A stretch of 15,676 bases of DNA from Saprospiraceae bacterium. Its GTDB lineage: Bacteria; Bacteroidota; Bacteroidia; Chitinophagales; Saprospiraceae. The translations under genes and the position numbers were made by a program. A model generated the notes under the pieces. That model saw only the letters and a program-made list of their open reading frames with translations. It was not told where the DNA came from and made no database searches. The DNA is taken from the NCBI GenBank assembly GCA_014379065.1, contig JACMMM010000242.1, positions 1-15,676 on the forward strand. Reading direction: 5' to 3'. Below, in pieces: positions 12,728 through 15,676 of this stretch; within the stretch, counting starts at the first letter, position 1, and the number at the start of each line of letters is the position of its first letter.

Positions 12728-14782
12728 TTAAACCTCCTGAATATTCGTCCCAATCACCCATCTCTTATCCCCAATTCGATGCCAGCCATTGCTGCTGGTT
12801 TCAAATATACTCACGGCAGCACCTTTTTTCAACTCGCCTACTTTAGCATTGGAAGTAGCCGGACCCGTACGAACATTGAGAAAGGTTGAAGTAACTTTTC
12901 CTTTTCGTGTAACAGGAGCAGGTGCTCCATTGGAAGCAATAACTTGGATAAAATCCGCACTGACAAACTGCCCATTGCCGATCCGCCAGAAGCCGCCGAC
13001 TTTCTCAAACAAGTTTACCATGTCGCCTTGGTGCAGTTCTGCCACTTTTGGATTGGAAGTGCCAGGGCCCGTGCGAACGTTCAAGAATTTGGAGGTCACT
13101 TTGCCGCGCTGCGTAGCGGCCTGACCGCCGCCAGTGCCAGTGCCAGAACTGCCGCCCGTGCCAGAATTACCACTGCCAGCATTGCCAGCGCTCCCTGTAC
13201 CAGTGCCACTATTTCCTGCAGCCATTTGCACTGCACGAAGGGCGTTGAGGCGGCCATAACCCAGTTTGGGCGAACGGCCATTGGCATCATAGCCGCTCCC
13301 GATTTTGTCTGTCGAGCGACGAAGAATATCCTTGATCTGACTCAGTGTAAGATCAGGATTCGCCGAAAGCATCAGCGCGCAAACGCCTGCCGCAAGCGGA
13401 GTAGCGCTTGACGTTCCGCCGAAACGACTGGTATAGGCGTGTATCAGCGAATCCCCATTGGCACTCACGGTAGCCGTGGTCACGCCTACGCCATCGTTGC
13501 CATTGGTTGGTGCGCATAAGAAGGCATTAGCGCCAAAAAAAGTATAGCTGGAAGATTCGTCGAGGCTATTAGAAGCCGTGATGCACATCACATCCGGGTG
13601 TGCTGCGAAGTCGCTGACTTGGCGCGGCAGGTTGTTGGAAGCGGGGTTTGCATTGCCCGCAGCAATGAAAATGGGTAATCCTTTACCATTTCGGCCTTCG
13701 CGCACCACTTTGCTAATGTAGTTTGAAATAAAAGTAGAAAGCGGGACGGGCTTTGGGAAACCAAGGCTACAGGAAATAATGTCTGCGCCATTCAGGAGTG
13801 CGTGCTCAAATGCCTTTTGTATGGCATCATCCGAGAGGATGTCGAGTTTTATCGGGATGATGCGGGCATTGGGCGCTGCACCGAGCACGCCTTGTGCATC
13901 CCAAGCCCCGGCGGCCACAGCCGCGCAAGATGTTCCATGGCTGAAAACACCCCAAGAGCCGTCTGAAGCCTGAAACCAAGGAGAAACATCGGCCGAGCGG
14001 TTGGGGGCATTAAAAGTGTTTCGGACTTTGGTGCCATCGCCACGCAACGCGGGATGGTCTGTGTCGAATCCCGTATCAATGACTGCAATCTTGATGTTTC
14101 TTGAACCAAGCCCCTGCAATTCTTCCCAAGCCGCCCGCACTTTAGCGTCCGCGCCTTTTTTAAAATGTTGCGTACCGAAAACCGCATTGGGAATATCAAT
14201 GATCGGTATCTGTCCCCCAGAATTCTCGTGATGCCATTGGCTGCCGATAAACCTGCCCGTAGGTGGTGAAAAATCACCTGTCACGGGTTTTGCCATGAAT
14301 TCTGGCTCCGCAATTTTTACAATGCGATTTTTTTGGAGGAGCATGGCGCACTTCACCGGATTGGGCGAGTCAGGCGTTGTGCTCACACGATAGGCCTCTG
14401 GGCTAACGATTTGCCGGATATTGAGGTGCAGTTCATCTAGAACGGCTTGTTGTTTTTCTTGTATTGTGCCCGGTTTGAACTCAATATACAAATAGCCTGT
14501 AGGGATAAAAGGGGAATCATCTTCGCCATCCACGATCCAGATATGTGTACCGACCGACACTTCGGGCTTTGCCCGTAATGCGTCAAGTTTTTGGTCAATG
14601 CCACGCGTAGATTTTACGACTTCAAAATCGCGGATATGCTCTTGGTCGGCTGCATTTTTCCGCTTTTTCGCACGCTTCATACCAGGGGTGTAGCGCACTG
14701 CTACCTGAGTTTTGCTTTTGCTAAGGTTGATGGTTTCGCCACCAAATTTGAAAGTGGCCTTGTTAACTTTTTTTGTTGCCAT
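12728..14782 (-). CDS. Subtilisin-like (S8) serine protease with two SH3b domains
   Basis: A 684-residue protein. The catalytic triad is complete: Asp236 (IAVIDTGFD), His282 (SHGTSCAAVAAG), Ser458 (GGTSSATPLAAG), with oxyanion Asn377 (AAGN). Residues 1 to about 165 form a propeptide-like region with no catalytic motif (YLYIEFKPGTIQEKQQAVLDE ... IVKIAEPEF), as in subtilase inhibitor domains. A Gly/Ser/Thr linker (about 523-555) leads to two tandem SH3b domains (558-615, 628-684), each with FLNVRTGP and a WR/WHRIG motif; such domains usually bind peptidoglycan or other ligands. There is no N-terminal signal peptide (MATKKVNKATFKFGG is charged) and no sorting domain at the C-terminus. Its site of action is therefore uncertain. 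Confidence 0.93.
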   Translation of the reverse strand: MATKKVNKATFKFGGETINLSKSKTQVAVRYTPGMKRAKKRKNAADQEHIRDFEVVKSTRGIDQKLDALRAKPEVSVGTHIWIVDGEDDSPFIPTGYLYIEFKPGTIQEKQQAVLDELHLNIRQIVSPEAYRVSTTPDSPNPVKCAMLLQKNRIVKIAEPEFMAKPVTGDFSPPTGRFIGSQWHHENSGGQIPIIDIPNAVFGTQHFKKGADAKVRAAWEELQGLGSRNIKIAVIDTGFDTDHPALRGDGTKVRNTFNAPNRSADVSPWFQASDGSWGVFSHGTSCAAVAAGAWDAQGVLGAAPNARIIPIKLDILSDDAIQKAFEHALLNGADIISCSLGFPKPVPLSTFISNYISKVVREGRNGKGLPIFIAAGNANPASNNLPRQVSDFAAHPDVMCITASNSLDESSSYTFFGANAFLCAPTNGNDGVGVTTATVSANGDSLIHAYTSRFGGTSSATPLAAGVCALMLSANPDLTLSQIKDILRRSTDKIGSGYDANGRSPKLGYGRLNALRAVQMAAGNSGTGTGSAGNAGSGNSGTGGSSGTGTGGGQAATQRGKVTSKFLNVRTGPGTSNPKVAELHQGDMVNLFEKVGGFWRIGNGQFVSADFIQVIASNGAPAPVTRKGKVTSTFLNVRTGPATSNAKVGELKKGAAVSIFETSSNGWHRIGDKRWVIGTNIQEV

Positions 14783-14789
14783 AGTTTAG

Positions 14790-14880
14790 GAGTGATAAGT
14801 GATAAGCGGTAAGTGATTAAGGGCGAGTGAAGTAATGAACGATGAGTGTTTTATCACTTACCGCTTATCACTTATCACTC
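14790..14880. repeat. Inverted repeat with 28-bp perfect arms
   Basis: Arms at 14790-14817 (GAGTGATAAGTGATAAGCGG then TAAGTGAT) and 14853-14880 are exact complements, with a 35-nt loop. Each arm contains GTGATAA heptamer repeats. The right arm ends 2 bp before the smpB stop codon, and the left arm lies 7 bp upstream of the protease ATG, so it occupies the whole 100-bp gap. Confidence 0.9.
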
Positions 14881-14882
14881 AT

Positions 14883-15359
14883 TCAACGCACTTTATAGTC
14901 TTTATTGACGCGGTCGAGTTCACGCTTGTTTTCACGGTCTTTTATGGTTTCGCGTTTGTCAAAAGATTTTTTGCCCTTGGCAAGGCAAATGGTCAATTTG
15001 GCAAAACCGCGCTCGCTGAAAAAGATTTTGAACGGCACGATGGTAGAGCCTTTTTCTTTGATACCGCGCTCCAATTTTCGCATTTCCGGGCGACGGAGCA
15101 GGAGTTTTCGGTTGCGGCGGGGAAGGTGATTGGCATCTGTACCGTATTTATATTCAGCCACATAGAGGTTGCGCACCCAGAGTTCGCCTTGGTCAAAAAT
15201 ACAGTATGCATCCGACAGGTTTGCGTTGCCATCCCGAATGCTTTTAACCTCTGTGCCTGTGAGCATAATACCCGCGTTGAACTCCTGCACAAAGTGGAAT
15301 TCATAAATCGCCTTGCGGTTCAAAATCTCAATCTTCGTTTTTTTCTTCTCTTTTGACAT
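14883..15359 (-). CDS. smpB: SsrA-binding protein SmpB
   Basis: A 158-residue RNA-binding protein that carries tmRNA to stalled ribosomes in trans-translation. The start at 15359 (MSKEKKKTKIEILNRKAIYEFHF) is preferred over an ATG six codons upstream, which falls inside the promoter box. The conserved core is LTGTEVKSIRDGNANLSDAYC followed by ELWVRNLYVAEY, and RRNRKLLLRRPEM. The basic tail FDKRETIKDRENKRELDRVN is the segment that enters the mRNA channel. The ssrA gene itself is not in the window. Confidence 0.97.
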   Translation of the reverse strand: MSKEKKKTKIEILNRKAIYEFHFVQEFNAGIMLTGTEVKSIRDGNANLSDAYCIFDQGELWVRNLYVAEYKYGTDANHLPRRNRKLLLRRPEMRKLERGIKEKGSTIVPFKIFFSERGFAKLTICLAKGKKSFDKRETIKDRENKRELDRVNKDYKVR

Positions 15360-15374
15360 GAATAAAAATATCTG

Positions 15375-15410
15375 CAAATGTAAGGTTTTAAGAATCTAAG
15401 CCATCCAAAA
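15375..15410 (-). promoter_or_regulatory. smpB promoter (Bacteroidota consensus)
   Basis: On the minus strand TTTTG (15410-15406), a 23-nt spacer, then TACATTTG (15382-15375), an exact TAnnTTTG box identical to the one upstream of trxB. It overlaps the 3' end of the upstream aminotransferase gene, so smpB can be transcribed on its own. Confidence 0.5.
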
Positions 15411-15676
15411 TCACGCTGCAAGCAAATCGAATCTCCTCCTCCGAAATGGTAAGCGGCGGTGCAATGCGCAAGCTGCGGTCATTGAACAAAAACCAATCCG
15501 TGATAACCCCATGCTGGATACAATGTTGAATCACTGCCTGCACTTTTGCCGCATCACCCAAATCAACGGCAAACCAAAGCCCCGCACTGCGCAGTTCGCG
15601 GATGGCGGGATGAACAAGTAGGTTTTTGAATAGTGCTTCTTTGGCAGGTACTTGCGCCAACAAATCGCCTTCGAGC
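15388..15676 (-). CDS. Class III (PLP-dependent) aminotransferase, C-terminal part
   Basis: Only the last 96 residues are in the window; the N-terminus and the PLP lysine lie beyond the right edge. The visible end reads LEGDLLAQVPAKEALFKNLL, then VHPAIRELRSAGLWFAVDLG, ITDWFLFNDRSLRIAPPLTI and SEEEIRFACSVILDGL. The RIAPPLTI and (R)xxGLW/MxxxxD patterns are those of the acetylornithine/ornithine aminotransferase family. The substrate cannot be assigned from this part. An apparent start at 15663 is a TTG within the gene, not its true start. Confidence 0.85.
   Translation of the reverse strand, partial: LEGDLLAQVPAKEALFKNLLVHPAIRELRSAGLWFAVDLGDAAKVQAVIQHCIQHGVITDWFLFNDRSLRIAPPLTISEEEIRFACSVILDGLDS

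Noticed and set aside
13120..13225. Short tandem-like DNA repeats in the protease gene
   Set aside because: They encode the Gly/Ser/Thr linker between the catalytic and SH3b domains and are normal for such linkers.
14790..14880. Possible CRISPR or attachment site
   Set aside because: There are only two copies in inverted orientation, no spacers of regular length, no cas genes and no integrase in the window.
14883..15676. tmRNA (ssrA) near smpB
   Set aside because: No alanine-tRNA-like end or tag-coding sequence was seen on either strand around smpB.

Overview
The window reads as a Bacteroidota chromosome segment, most like the Saprospiria (inference, no search run). The signs are a type IX secretion (T9SS) C-terminal sorting domain on a protein with SDGT repeats, Bat-type vWA/DUF58 genes, a Bacteroidota-style RicT (PSP1) protein, several lipoproteins, and promoters of the TTG / TAnnTTTG type in front of trxB, smpB and one other gene. 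No rRNA, tRNA, CRISPR array, integrase or complete IS was seen.

Layout. Positions 1-6265 are one co-directional minus-strand run. In transcription order it is holB (DNA polymerase III delta'), a small three-helix membrane protein, a gene-poor stretch with a palindrome and a possible decayed gene, ricT, a rhodanese-like lipoprotein with a replaced active-site cysteine, then a Bat-type cluster: DUF58 protein, a BatD/DUF4381-like membrane protein, and batA, which runs off the left edge. Positions 6511-9140 are on the plus strand: a conserved protein of unknown function, a DUF4349 lipoprotein and thioredoxin reductase. A shared bidirectional terminator follows. Positions 9202-15676 are minus strand again. 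In transcription order they are a class III aminotransferase (cut by the right edge), smpB, a subtilisin-like protease with two SH3b domains, an AAA ATPase (OLD/AAA_15/DUF3696 type) paired with a small PIN-like protein, and a T9SS cargo protein.

What stands out. First, the ATPase plus PIN-like pair (10911-12598) is compact and co-directional, and looks like an accessory module, possibly defence or toxin-like. Second, the window carries many unrelated small palindromes, several with perfect 15-28 bp arms, in gene gaps and inside the BatD-like gene. One copy, at the junction of the BatD-like gene and batA, is bracketed by a 14-bp direct repeat. Removing one repeat plus the insert restores a TAATG stop/start overlap between the two genes, so this looks like a recent small-element insertion that broke a translational coupling. 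A related copy lies at 2536-2565.
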